A stretch of DNA of 64,000 bases from contig JAKTNV010000065.1 in assembly GCA_022747635.1 (NCBI GenBank), positions 2,059,501 to 2,123,500 of the forward strand. The letters are read 5' to 3'. The notes below the pieces were generated by a model. That model made no database searches, was not told the DNA's origin, and was given only the letters and a program-made list of their open reading frames with translations. The stretch is from Hetaerina americana. Lineage: Eukaryota; Arthropoda; Insecta; Odonata; Calopterygidae. The translations under genes were made by a program, and so were the position numbers. Below are positions 12,150 to 23,495 of this stretch, one piece after another (position 1 is the stretch's first letter; every line of letters starts with the position of its first letter).

Positions 12150-13080
12150 TCAGCCGGCCGTTTAAATCTCACCCACTACTCCTCCTCCCGAGGATCGAAA
12201 AGGACAACTCCCCCTTGCCCGCGGTGGCGAGGCTTGTATAGTTGGGATCGGATGGCTTAACAGGCCCCCCATCCCCCAGATGTGACCTACCCTCGTATCC
12301 CTCAATCGCCCTCCACCCCTTCAACCCTCCCCCTTCAACCTTCCTCCTCCAGCACCGCCCTATTTTCGCCGCTGTCCTGCCTCCAGAGCGCACAAAAGCT
12401 CTCGCGAATGCGGCCGTAACCGCAGGCACGGACTTGCAAGCGGGAGGGGGGACGTGAGCCGAGGGGGAAAAATGGGGGATGAGGCAAGAAGAGTGGTGTG
12501 GTGCGGGGTATCTCGCTTGTTCCCTCGCACACACACACACACCTCCCTTACTCCCAGGGTTCTCCAGGGACGTCCACCCCCTCTTTCTCCCTCCACTCCC
12601 AAGGCATCGCGTCGTCGCCACTCAACGCTGTCATCCCCCGCACGCCAACCGACCCATTAGGGAGCTATCGCACGTCAGGCGCCCCAGTCAGGTAATGAGC
12701 CCTTAATTGGGGCTCCGGGGCGTGGGATATGGGGGTGTGAGGGACGAGTGGGGAGATTGGGAAGAGAGTTGGGTGGGGGGAGGGGGAGGGTCAGGATCAA
12801 GAAGGGTTCCGTGAACTGATGGTGACGAAGGGATGAGGGGTTGGCCAGGGAATTGTGTTGGGTGCTGGGGACAGTTCAGTCATAGAGGGGAGGATTAGAA
12901 TTGTGGAGGGGGAGGTGGGCACGAGGGTGAAAAGGGGAATTGGGAATACTCTGGAAGGCTTTAGGGGTGGTTTGGGTGCAAGGGGTGGATCGGTTGATGC
13001 GGGTGTATAGATCAGGGGCGGTGGTCGGATGGGGAGGAGTGGGGGATGTAACACACGTTTCGCTTCGTTCTGCACCGCGA
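12150..13080. other. GC- and CpG-rich patch, possible regulatory or exonic DNA
   Basis: Much GC-richer than its surroundings, with many CpGs and strong strand skew: C-rich on the plus strand at 12240-12360, G-rich at 12700-13060. It contains a CACACA run at about 12529-12542. Several overlapping open frames exist on both strands, as expected for GC-rich DNA; none shows a recognisable domain. It could be a CpG-island-like promoter region, but the sequence alone does not show it. Confidence 0.35.
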
Positions 13081-14025
13081 TTCGAAATAATTGAAGGGCG
13101 ATCATTGGATGCGCGTAATTATTGCTGGCGCCAGCTTCTATCGAAACAATTTAGGGACAAGTAACAGTTTTCGTTAACGTAGCGCGAAGTCGCAGTGGAG
13201 GGAATAGAATTAATTCGAAGTGGTTTCAAGCATCTACTCAAAGTCTTGGATTCTATCCTGGGAGGGGAAATTTTTCAGTAGTTCACAATGAATTCATGGT
13301 CCAAATCGTTTGCATACTCTTACGTCTCGTTTAATGCGAGGAAACAGATGAGGTTTGGGGGAAATTTATGGATTTTATGATCGACATGATACGATTAAAA
13401 CCATCCTAGTGTAGTACAAAGCCTAATGCGAGTATACAAAGCAAATCTCAATGCTAAGCGAGCAAGGTGTGTATGTACTCTCTCTCAATTTACTAATGAT
13501 CTTTTATTTTATTGTATTGTCCCATTAATTAATATTTCCCCCTCCTCGTCTCCTCATACTTATCTTCCTGGTGATATCATTTTATCGACCATTTAAAAAA
13601 AATTTAAATCGACACTGACATTAATTTTGGAATAAATACATTACCAATCTCAGTCTTAATTGTTTTCATCACCTCCGCAATTACATAATTGCGAGCGTGT
13701 TTGAGAAACGGAGATAAAAGCAGTGACTGACAGTACATTCAACATATTACTTTAAGTAATGGATATAGCGAGTAATGACTTTTGCGAGATTTAGCCTTTC
13801 GTCCCCTTGCTTCTTGCAATGACCTAGTTTTCATGAACTATCAAAGTTCTGTACCACATTCCGAGTATATCCGACTCTTCCAGTGTCGATTTAGACAAAT
13901 ATGAATAAAGACATGCGTTGCTGCGTCATCAGAAGTGACGTATTTTACGAGTTATGAGTAGTTTCCGTCTCCTGTTTATGTAAGGGCAGCTTCAGTTCTC
14001 TTTTTCTTATTCTCATCGGCAGATA
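13081..14025. other. No feature recognised
   Basis: AT-rich DNA without credible open frames or repeats shared with other parts of the window. Confidence 0.5.
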
Positions 14026-14330
14026 ATGTACTGGCTTATCATCCCGAGGGCGCCGTTGGCACGATCTGTCAGTGGCATTTCGATCCCTAGCTCGATGAAA
14101 GGGTTAGAGCGATTCAAAATTCAGGACCCTAACCCTCGGATGACTCCTTGGCGTCTTACAGTATGGTTAAGAGTCAGAGCTAATGCCCACAATGGGTTTT
14201 TCCTCTCCAAGGATTTTTGCCCCCTCTCCTTAAAATTCTACACCTGCCGAAAAACCCCACCTATCCCCAATGATGCCAATGACCTAAACTGTCAGTCACC
14301 TACCTCCCCTAATAATAATTACTAATACAA
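14026..14330 (+). repeat. SINE-A copy, diverged, with intact-looking 3' part
   Basis: The middle 'TTTCGATCCCTAGCTCGA' and the 3' part 'AGAGCTAATGCCCACAATGG', 'CTATCCCCAATGATGCCAAT' and 'CTGTCAGTCACCTACCTCCC' align with the SINE at 34905-35205. The head and B box are not readable. The copy ends in AATAATAATTACTAAT, a plausible A/T-rich SINE tail. Confidence 0.65.
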
Positions 14331-14487
14331 AAATACATTTTGTTAAAGCATATGAAAGGGTTGATTCTCGTTTCAAAAAGGTTTTCTCACTTTAAAGAGT
14401 ACATAAAGAGTTGTACTGTTTTAGAGCATATTGGTATAATTAGAGAATAATTGCGTTAGGCTTAGAAACCATCACAAGTTCGGGGAA

Positions 14488-14930
14488 TTGTTGCTAGAGA
14501 TATATATTATGGATGTTAATAAAATATTAATAAAAACTTTGATATGGATCATGATTTTATATGGTTCGGAAACATGGCCGTTGAAACAAGATGATAGCCG
14601 TATCTTGGACGCTTTGGAGATATGGAAAGGGAGAAGGATGGAAAATATACGGAGAGGACACGAACGAAGGAGTACTAGGAACGGTGGAGATGGAGAGAGA
14701 ATCAATTGTAAATAAATCCAAAGGAGGCTGGAGAGATAGATTTAGAACATTTTGCTTAGGGATGGAATGCTGAAGAATGTTAGAGGGGATGACATTAGGA
14801 AAGTGAGGTTGGGGGAAGGAATAGAATAGATATGTTGCAAGGAATAAAGGGAGATGGAAGAATTATGTGATAATTCTTCCAAATAATAAATTAAATGGAA
14901 GAATGCGGAATAGAATAAGGGTTTATTGTA
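14488..14930 (+). pseudogene. LINE reverse transcriptase C-terminal fragment
   Basis: The open frame at 14488-14715 contains 'LIKTLIWIMILYGSETWPLK', then 'ILDALEIWKGRRMENI'. This is the well-known block after the RT domain of insect endonuclease-reverse transcriptases (LLYGSETWTL ... AFEMWCWRRM). Downstream frames continue the similarity weakly and with frameshifts. The same block appears in reverse orientation near 42.1 kb and three times near 58.5 kb. Confidence 0.7.
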
Positions 14931-15290
14931 GGGTGAGGTGACAGGTTGCGTCTTGTTTTGCGAGGCTGATAAATGTACACGTGTTCATTCTGTGCCCATC
15001 TAAAACCTACCTTAAAAGGTATACTACTACTAAAAATGATATCATTGTATTAATTATAACAGTATCATTGTGTTGACACATGGTATTTCTGCAAAAAAAT
15101 CAGCATCACTATACTTTATAAAAATTATTGCATTCGGAAATTCCTTTTTTATGACTGTAGTATTGAATTTGAGGTTCATATGAGTATACGTGAAGGTTCA
15201 ATTAATCGAAACACCCACTTTTAAACGTAGTTATTACGATACCAAAATAATTATCTCTGTATTAATTATAAAGTTTTCTATCCTGAATTT
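14931..15290. other. No feature recognised
   Basis: AT-rich DNA between a LINE fragment and the 15.3-kb inverted unit; nothing identifiable. Confidence 0.5.
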
Positions 15291-15299
15291 ATTTTAAAA

Positions 15300-15463
15300 C
15301 AGTTTCAGGTTTAACTTTGTGGAATTCCTTCATTATGAGGGCAAAAAGAAACTTTACACTTCCTCAATAAAGACCCTCTGATTTACTATTCCCTCTAATT
15401 TACTATTTGGAAGAATTATTATATAATCTTTATTGTGGAAGTGTAAAGTTTCCTTTTACCCTC
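15300..15463. mobile_element. Small inverted PLE-type unit (family 3), 15.3 kb
   Basis: The arms, about 15337-15371 and 15428-15463, are inverted copies containing 'GAAACTTTACACTTCC' and 'CTTTATTGTGGAAGTG'. On the left only, 37 extra bases (15300-15336) begin with GTTTCAGGTTTAACTTTGTG. The unit is flanked by the direct repeat ATTTTAAAA (15291-15299 and 15464-15472), a candidate target-site duplication. It has no coding capacity. The loop holds two direct copies of a 'CTCTRATTTACTATT' sequence. The same family occurs at 18.2 and 51.4 kb. Confidence 0.7.
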
Positions 15464-15472
15464 ATTTTAAAA

Positions 15473-16619
15473 TAATTTTTTTTAAACATTTCCGTACATC
15501 TCTATGTTTCGCGTGTCCTGTGATCTTCCACGATAGACTCTTAATATTAGTTCTCATGACATTTAACACCACAATTTTCAAAGTTTAATAATCATTCGCC
15601 TTGTCCAGGATATATGTTTATTGATTGATTGTATGATTTTTACATATTGAAAATTGTTGAAATGGGCTATATTGGATGACTTCTTTTAAAGTGATTGTTT
15701 CGGCATTACCCGCACTCTCTTTGAATATGTCAACCACCAGATTTTAACAAACACCTAAACCGGTCCCAAACCCATACACATTTGGGGCAGCAAGCGTGCG
15801 CATTTTCTACGGATATGTTCAAAACAGGCAGCATGAATATTAATGCTCAAGCAAATGAGTCACCATTCCCAATTCCTAATTCCGAAATTAATTGTCCATT
15901 TTTCGATAAACTTAGAAAACAAAATCATGGCGCTTACCTTGTAGTATTCGTAGTATCTTCTCCACTCCACTAGTTGCCAGCACAGAAATCCACATGCCAT
16001 CCGCGATATTCTTGTCACCGCTCACCCAATCACGTCACGTGGCAGCTACCGCCAACGCCTGATGAAAGATTTGCTAAGCCTTAAGAATTGTGTAATGATT
16101 AAAAAAAAACCAGCACAATGATTGAATTAAAATGAACATTTCAGAAATGGCGGAAATAATAAGATTCCTACGCAAATCGCAGTACGTGTGTTGGAAAAAT
16201 TTATAAAATATATAATTTGACGAAAAATGCAAGAATAGATATTTATCTATAAAATACGACAAATGAATTTTAATATGGTGTTCACCCAATCTAAATTGAA
16301 GGAAATCTAAATTCAGTAAAATTTCAAAGGGACTGAAACATTTTGAATAATATAATTTCCTTGAGATGTACTGTAAGAATGAATTAAATTGCGTGTCGCG
16401 CTAAAATTGTTCGGGTAATAACGTTTGTGTGTTATACACATACTTGTGATGGGTTTTTAAAAACTTTTTTAACTAAACTTGTTTTTGTCTTAACTACTTG
16501 ACTATAAATGCCTTGAGTACGTAAGTAATGATGTAGAGAAAACACCAGTAATGCCAATATGTAGCATAGCGCTGTATAAAGTCGAAATTTGGTCTTAGAA
16601 TCAAGGGAACTCACAGAGA
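15473..16619. other. No feature recognised
   Basis: AT-rich DNA. No exon, RNA gene or shared repeat is recognisable. Confidence 0.5.
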
Positions 16620-16835
16620 TTAGAGGATCTGAGATGCGCTCGCGGATGGAAAAATTAAGAAAATGAGTTACACACAGGAAAAGACTAACGATGGAGTTTA
16701 ATTTATGTAGGGCGAAGAGTTGATATTGTTGGTGAAATGAGTGGTGAATGTTGGTGAAACAGGGTAGAGGAAGGAGAATAATAGTAAATTTGGATGGCAT
16801 AAATGTTGGTAGAAAATATAAGGAACTGAAATAAG
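16620..16835 (+). pseudogene. Possible LINE ORF2 C-terminal scrap
   Basis: A frame near 16750-16830 reads 'GRGRRRIIVNLDGINVGRKY', followed by KEL. This resembles the C-terminal tail of insect LINE ORF2 (GRGRPR...LDDI...G.Y..LK). Short and broken, so only tentative. Confidence 0.35.
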
Positions 16836-17029
16836 TTCACCTTTCAGATTAATCTGAAAACAATTTACAACAAAATGTCCAGCTCCCTCTTCGAGGGTTG
16901 AAGCACTCCTCGGATGGAGAGATACTTTCAGAGTCGCGATATGCTATGCTTCCATTTGTATGGAGAGGCAGTACTCACCCTTTATCTCCCTCTCTCTCTC
17001 TCATGGTGAACTCGACCAGGAAAACGTCA

Positions 17030-17760
17030 TCGGGTACGGCTGGCAGGGTCTCTCCCCCCTTAATCCTCGTGGCGTGGTGAAATGAAGGACCCCTCTCTCC
17101 TCCTCGGAGACCCCATCCCCGGCGGCGCTGGATGCGAGAACGCCTGTTGACGTGTTCGGAGATCCAATTGATTCGGACCTTCCTTTTTCTTTGAAAGAGA
17201 AACTAATAGGGGAAATGGGAGCGAGATAATTCGGAGGCGAGTCATGATCTTCGGTCTTACGTCCGGTCTGGATAATGGAGGTCTTTCGGATACAAGGACG
17301 CGAGCGTGATCGGGGAAGATCGGGGCTCCTCTAGGAGGGGTGGGGAGGCTGGAAGGGAGAGGGAATTGGCCAAGGGGGTGTTGTGGGAGGAACAGGAGGA
17401 GTGCTATTGGGAATGTCGGGGGCAGTCAAGGAGTCGGAATTGAGGGTTTGCGAATTTGATTTCGGAGCTGTGGTCCAAGAAGTCCGTTCTTGTCGAGACG
17501 GGACTTCTGGGAGACCTGCGGAATGCCGTGGGCGACGCGAGCCTCCCCATGGTAGAAGATGGATGTAGCAAAATGATGACCCTTGGGACCTCATCTTCGT
17601 CCATGCATTCGGGACTAACGGAAATAGAAGACGACTGGGACATGAGGGTGTGACTTGGTTACACGCGAGTGCCTTTATCCCCCCTTTACGAGGAAGGATA
17701 TTGATGTTTCGGTCTTCCTTCCTTGTCACCGTGCAGGCTGACCCCTCATTTCCCGCTCGC
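17030..17760. other. GC-rich patch without a recognised gene
   Basis: GC-rich and CpG-containing, with overlapping open frames on both strands, the longest being 132 codons on the minus strand at 17331-17729. That frame is Pro/Ser/Thr-rich and matches no domain I know. It may be regulatory or exonic; the evidence is insufficient. Confidence 0.3.
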
Positions 17761-18170
17761 GGCTTTTTCTCGACGAATATTCTTTCCGTTTTGTTAATTT
17801 ATCTCCCGAGTTCTTTGGATCAGATTGTTTATTTTTCTGTGGATCATCCCTCAATTCTTCGCGTGTCCATGTACAACATCGGACGGTCACATTCTAGACT
17901 CAGTTTTTGCTAGGGGCTTCATGCGCGAGGGCTGCGGCAAACACGAAGTAATTCCAAAGCTAAAAGGACCAACGTTCTCATAAAGTATCCCCGATACTCA
18001 TATCGTAATGACCATAAGAGTCTCAGACTACATAATTTTTCGAAATGTTCGGCACCTTTCTCCATTTCTTCCCAAATTCCGGACTCAAGAGGTTAGTTAC
18101 TCTACCACGACAAATCTGTGACAAAACTCAGGGCGGCTAGCTGCAATGGCCATTAAATATTTTTAAAAAT
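17761..18170. other. No feature recognised
   Basis: Unremarkable AT-leaning DNA. Confidence 0.45.
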
Positions 18171-18182
18171 AAGATTAATCGA

Positions 18183-18346
18183 TAAGCATAACGGTTTCAG
18201 GCTTAACTTTGTGGAATTCCTTCATGGTGAGGGTAAAAAAAGAAACTTAGCACTTCCGCAATAAAGAGTTAATGTTTCAAACGACCTTGGTTTCCAATAT
18301 TAAATCTTTATTGTAGAAGTGCTAAGTTTCTTCTTTTACCCTCATC
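18183..18346. mobile_element. Small inverted PLE-type unit (family 3), 18.2 kb
   Basis: Inverted arms contain 'AAACTTAGCACTTCC' and 'GGTAAAAAAAGAAAC' on the left and their complements on the right ending 'TTACCCTCATC'. On the left only, 43 extra bases include GGTTTCAGGCTTAACTTTGT. The direct repeat AAGATTAATYGA (18171-18182 and 18347-18358, one mismatch) flanks the unit as a target-site duplication. The left arm runs further inward than the right, reaching 'CGACCTTGGTTTCC', the complement of the GAAAC part of the hammerhead-like core seen intact at 51.4 kb. Confidence 0.75.
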
Positions 18347-18358
18347 AAGATTAATTGA

Positions 18359-18949
18359 ATTAATATAGCGTCTGGTATCACGGAGTGACCATTAGTTCAA
18401 CGCTAAAAGTCGTATTGGTCGCAAGAGCTCAAGTTTCCGGATTCACACGTTATTAAAGAAACAGCGTGTTCCTTTAAAAAGTTGCAACTCTATTCAATAA
18501 TTGACGTGGGCGTTACTTCTTTTATTGGCGGCTTTATAAGGATTTTCCATACAAAAATCAAGAATAAAAACGTGTGAAATATATGATACATATCGCGACC
18601 TTATGTTAAACAATGCTATGTTATTGAATATTCAGAATTAACCACGTAGATTGGTCTCGTTATGTGAGGAAAAAGTCACCACAGTCAAACAATTGACTTA
18701 CATTTAATTATTTTAGATTATAAAGAGATTTCGAGTAATGCCAAGAGATTCTTTTAACTCGGGAAAATTATTAATACAATAAAATATCATATATCGCGTA
18801 AGAATATTTAATAGCTGTTTTAATGACTGTTAATTATAATTGGTGTAAAGTTGTATTTCTCTTAGCATTTTTCATTTCCCCTTATTTTAATGGAAAATAG
18901 CATTGGGGACATTAGGGAAATAGGCATTGAAAAGAAGAAGAGAATTGTT
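18359..18949. other. No feature recognised
   Basis: AT-rich DNA without recognisable features. Confidence 0.5.
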
Positions 18950-21450
18950 AACAGTAACTCTGAATGAAGATGTAAAAAAAAAGATCAGTGAAGTTTTTAT
19001 GGATTAATATGGAGAAACTTTATGAAACTGATACGTGATCTTTTGAGGGAAGAGGATAGTGCGTAGTAGCTTGGAGGCTTTTGAGTTGTGTCGACGTGGC
19101 GGATACGAATGGAGATCAATTGGACAGGGAGAAAGACAAACACCGAGGTTTTAAACACGTAGTATGGGCGAGGAGAGGAAGAATCTGAGGAGAAACAGAT
19201 CAGCGCCCCCGTTTCCCGTTCCCTTTATTCAAGATCTTCTTATCTTTGTCGTAACCCATTCCAGTCTGAAGGACCAAACCACCCATTTCACGGAACGAAC
19301 TGTCACGTCAGATATGCGAATGAGACCATTAAAGATGAAACAGATGGAAAGAATAAGTCGAAGTTGATTATGAAGGAATTGAGCATCTGGAAGATGGCCT
19401 AATGAAATATGAGAGAGAGGTTAACGAAGACGTCCGTTCCCAAGGAAATCGAGAAGTGAATTACGTGGTGAGACAGGAGACAAAAATAAATGCAACTCAT
19501 CCTAAGGATAAAAAAATATCAGTGGAGATATTACGCTGGGAGGTAAAGCCAAGGAAAGCCTGTTTGGAGAAAGAGTGACAATTAAGAGCGTGGACGATTG
19601 CGAGAAGACTTTGAGACTGAAGACTGTAATTATTGCGATGCCTAAGAAAATGAGAACTGATAGGTGTGAGGAACACCGAAAAATGATTCTAGTCTCAAAT
19701 GCTTCCAAAATAACATTTGGAATAATCTTCGGATGGATTAAAATAAAATTGAAGGTGTCGGAAAAACAGTTCGCTTTCAGAAAAAATCTTCCAAGGGGTT
19801 CGGAAAGTTAAGCCATGGGAAGCTTCCTTGGAATAGGTAATCAAAGATCGCTACAAAATAAGAAAAAAAACAAAAATAGGTTACGAAATGTGTAATTGTT
19901 GTTGTTTCGAAGAATATGTATTATCACCGGAAAACGATGGAAACAGAGAATGTAGAGTTAATTGTCACATTCGATCAAAATAAGAATAATCAACCAAATG
20001 AGGGTGAAAAAAATGAAGGTTAAATGATAGAAAAACAATTATGGATTCAGTAGGAACAGACAGTCGAGGGAGGCCATGCTACAGTGTATCTAAGATGGCT
20101 GCTAGAAAAAATTATATATGTTAACATACTTATGTATTGAAGATGTAGAACGCTACTACGGCCGTGAAATCCATAATGATTGCCCCAAGTTTGGATAGCC
20201 AAAGGTTTTGGCCTAGGACAATCATTCCAATCAATAAGCCATGTACGTTTGTTTGTATAACATTTCTAGATCTTCGTGAAAAAGATCGCTGACAATGTCA
20301 ATTGGAACGTCATAATAAATTTCTGGAAACGCTTGGGATTGATCGACTACACCAAGTCATCACATTTAGAACAACATACGGGTGAAAATAGGAAGTAAAA
20401 AAGGAAAACATTACCGTTTCTGAAACAAGCCATCTTGTCTGTATGGAATTCTATAAAAGTTGCTATTGTTGCCTTGGAAACTACTGGGAGTAAATGTGAC
20501 CAAATGAATAAAGATTTTATCAATGGAAAACGTTGCCATAATCTCAACGCCATCTCGGGTACGAAATACGTAGTAGGGAGAAACATTGGATTGGAAAGAA
20601 ACAGTAATACGTTAAAGGAAGCACACACGAACCAGTATTGAGAAGGAAAGAAAGAAAAGAAACGAAATACGCCAATGACATGGTAATAACGGTGAATGCA
20701 AGGATCTAAGAGGCAATGTAAGAAGCCAAATGAATTAAGAGAATATTGGGGTATCATCAGTGATTTGATTTTTAAACCAGGGTGCAACCTCTCACTAATA
20801 CCATCCGATGATATCTGAAGTTAAAGATAAAAGAGGCAAAATTAATAGGTATTAAAGATTAACAGAAAGGAAATTAAAATTCCCCGTTTCTCAGAGGATA
20901 CATGTTAGCACTAGAAGATAATCCAGAAGACTTTCAAGGCATCGTTTGAATGAATGGACTTAATTCGAGACATGTACTTCAGAAATTTAACATGAAAGGG
21001 AAGAAGAAGAAAGGAAAAATCTTAGTATGCGGAAGAGAAAAGTTGGATGCAGATGTTGCGGGACTAAGAAAGATAATGGAGCAAAGGGAACCTATCGTTT
21101 GTTTCCGAGATAAGATAACAATCACATGTGGTGAAAGTAGCTCGACTGACGCCAAGCGGAGAATAATTCAAGCTTAGAGTTTTTATTACCACAAAGAGGC
21201 AGTGCTATTATCAAATAAAATTATCTAAGGAACAAGGGAGTGATATATGGGGGCAGTCTTGAGCTCTGTGACACGCTGTTAATCTGAGAAATTGGCATTT
21301 GGGACAACAGGGCATAAGAAAATAGAAGCATGATGCTGGAAGAGGATGCTGAAGATTAAACGGAAGGAGTGCGGGAGGAAAAGATAATATGGAGTAGGAT
21401 AAGAAAGGGAAGAACCAGATGGCCTGAGCACGCCTCGAGTTGTAATGGAT
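18950..21450 (+). pseudogene. Decayed LINE ORF2 (endonuclease-reverse transcriptase)
   Basis: A long relic in broken frames. At about 19575-19720, 'MPKKMRTDRCEEHRKMILVS' matches the RT block 'PKKPGATDCSEYRTISLMSH'. At 20900-21180, 'LEDNPEDFQ', 'NSRHVLQKFNMK' and 'GESSSTDAKRRIIQAK' followed by 'KEAVLLSNKI' match the post-active-site region (LADNEEDLQ..., DGRSTTDIKRRIAQAKEAF). At 21290-21440, 'KKIEA' and 'CWKRMLKIK' match the EMWCWRRMLKI block. The order is correct on the plus strand, so this appears to be one old insertion. The 5' boundary is uncertain; coding similarity is clear only from about 19.4 kb. Confidence 0.6.
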
Positions 21451-21559
21451 TTATTCGGAGCATAACGGAAAGGGTAAATCGGTAAACTTTAAAATGGGTA
21501 AATTTCGAAATGTAATAATGGGTAAAATGCGAAACAGTGTGAATGTGATGAAAAGCTAA

Positions 21560-21995
21560 AAGAGAAATGTTATCTTTCTAGTTGTATCTAGTATCTTGCT
21601 AGCTAGGCCTCATTTCGAATATGCTGATAGTATATTCCGCATGAAGTTGGGTTGATTACCGTATTGGATCGCGTGCAGCGTAGAGGAACTGGATTTGTAA
21701 AACGTTGTTATGATAAACTCAGTCTCGTATCAAAATTATGAGAAGCGCTAGGCTGAGAGTCACTCACGGAGCGAAGGTTAAATAACAGATAAAATCTATT
21801 GGATAAATTGGAAGAATTTCTCTCTAGCGATGATATTAAAAATATGTCATTAGTCCCCTCGAACTACGATAGGAGAGGTCTATTTCAGTGGAATTAGAGA
21901 GATATTAAGTGTAGAACAGATTTCATGTGTATTGTTGATGTGTATTCACCCCCTGCCATACAACCTAGCGGTGGCTTGCAGGGTGGTAGAAGATG
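21560..21995 (+). pseudogene. Jockey/CR1-like LINE 3' end
   Basis: The sequence recalls the RT C-terminal region 'VRPHFEYADSIF' followed by 'RVQRR...' and ends in 'CCCCTGCCATACAACC' and 'GGTGGCTTGCAGGGTGGTAG'. The terminal sequence is typical of an arthropod LINE 3' tail. Frames are broken. It lies directly downstream of the 19-21.5 kb relic but belongs to a different LINE type, so the two are probably separate insertions. Confidence 0.55.
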
Positions 21996-23100
21996 AAAAG
22001 GAAAATGTGTGGGTATGGAGCTACGTGGGAAGGCCACCGAACGAAGGATTGTACTTATTAAAGAAGGACGATCGCGAGATTCTAATCTTGAAGTGAACTT
22101 TTGAAAGGAAATAGGGGAAAATCGCAGTCAAGAAATCTTTATATTGAACCACTGATGGCGATAGACCAATTTAAAAGTTGAAATTCTTTGAAAAATTTAT
22201 CATTTAACACTTCTCCTTGAAATAAAATTGATCACTTGGATCTCATGGCAATCTGCTGATCTTGATGGAAAACGACTGATCAAGAAGAAATAGGGTTGCT
22301 ATATCATAATTCACGAAGAGATTTAACCATTTTCATTAATTCCGTCACCGGTCCCTTCAGGTGATGGATAAAATGAGCTCCAGGAGCATTTAAATAGATT
22401 TAAATATACTTTTGGGAATTGATCCTGAGCTAAAATTCATTTGCATTGATTTCACACTAAAGACTCAAATAAAAAAGGTCAAATAAAGCGAAATTCTAAC
22501 TAAAAGTAATGAATATACAGTTCATGAATTATGTAAGTGGGTAAATATTGACCCACATTATGGTAAACATCTTCATAACTTCTTTTTCATGGAGACCAAT
22601 TACGATTCGAATGGGAAATACAAATATAAATAACCATTTTTCACGAAAACCTGGCGCCTTAAAGTTGACGACGGAATTGTCGATTCACTGTGACCCTCAG
22701 AATTTCCTCCTACCCGTTTTCCAACAATAAGAATCGTAATTAACCCTCAAAATAGAAAAATTTTGTTGGCCAACCACAGAGTACGACCTGCGAATGAATT
22801 GCAAATGAGGACAGGCTAGATACGAGCGGAAATTAAAAGAACACGATGCCCGTTACCTGAAGAAACTAGCTAGTAATCCGATGGAAAAGTCTTCATGTCT
22901 AAAAACAATAATTACAATGGAAGTCATCAGAATGTAAATCAATTCCTCAAAATCATTCCGCGAAAGCTTTTTCAAACATTTCTCACGTAAAAAAACCTTT
23001 TTCCAGGCGCTTTACACTTTTGAAAGAGGGAGAGTAATCCAAAATGAGAATCATGACGTAACTACGAATGCCAATTGTAGTTTAAATCCATTATGTCTCA
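21996..23100. other. No feature recognised
   Basis: AT-rich DNA between LINE remnants; no exon or RNA gene recognised. Confidence 0.45.
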
Positions 23101-23255
23101 AGGAGTGCTCAGGCCATCTGGTTCTTCTCTTCCTTATCCTAATCCATATTGTCCTTTCCGTCCGTACTCTTTCCGTTTAATCTCCAGCATCCTCTTCCAG
23201 AACCATGCTTCTATTTTATCCAGCCCTGTAGGCCCTAATGTCAATTTCTCAGATT
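23101..23255 (-). pseudogene. LINE fragment, inverted copy of 21273-21440
   Basis: On the minus strand it reads 'AATCTGAGAAATTGACATTA' and 'GATAAAATAGAAGCATGG', then 'GATGCTGGAGATTAAACGG' and 'AACCAGATGGCCTGAGCAC'. This closely parallels the plus-strand segment at 21273-21440. The two lie in opposite orientation about 1.7 kb apart and represent two insertions of the same LINE family. Confidence 0.65.
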
Positions 23256-23347
23256 AGTAGTGTGACATTATGAATAAAATGTTCTCATGTATCACTGCCT
23301 AATTCCTTCGCTTATCGTCTTTGAACAAAGGGCTGCCTCTTTGAATA

Positions 23348-23359
23348 ATCTATATTGCT
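23348..23359 (+). repeat. Target-site duplication, left copy
   Basis: ATCTATATTGCT directly precedes the composite PLE and is repeated in the same orientation at 26592-26603, directly after it. A 12-bp duplication is within the variable range known for Penelope-like elements. Confidence 0.85.
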
Positions 23360-23411
23360 ATTCAGGAATTTTTCTCGGGTTTCCAACCGGGTCAGGTTTC
23401 GGAGTACCGAC

Positions 23412-23443
23412 GTTTCGATGGCTGACTCTGCCATCGTCTTCAG
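23412..23443 (-). ncRNA. Hammerhead-like core, left arm of PLE-1
   Basis: Mirror copy of 26478-26509: CTGAAGA, a linker base, a 6-bp stem GATGGC/GCCATC with a 7-base loop, then GAAAC. It lies in the 3' non-coding tail of the minus-strand PLE copy, about 35 bases after a TATAAATA motif. See the plus-strand copy for limits. Confidence 0.5.
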
Positions 23444-23495
23444 GGTTGAAGTGCAGAGCATGGAAATTGCCGGGTATTTATACATGTTGCGTGGG

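Noticed and set aside
15300..15463. Classic MITE (DNA transposon) interpretation of the small inverted units
   Set aside because: The one-sided extension, variable duplication length (9-16 bp) and variable inner truncation fit PLE-type insertion better. Not fully excluded for 15.3 kb alone.
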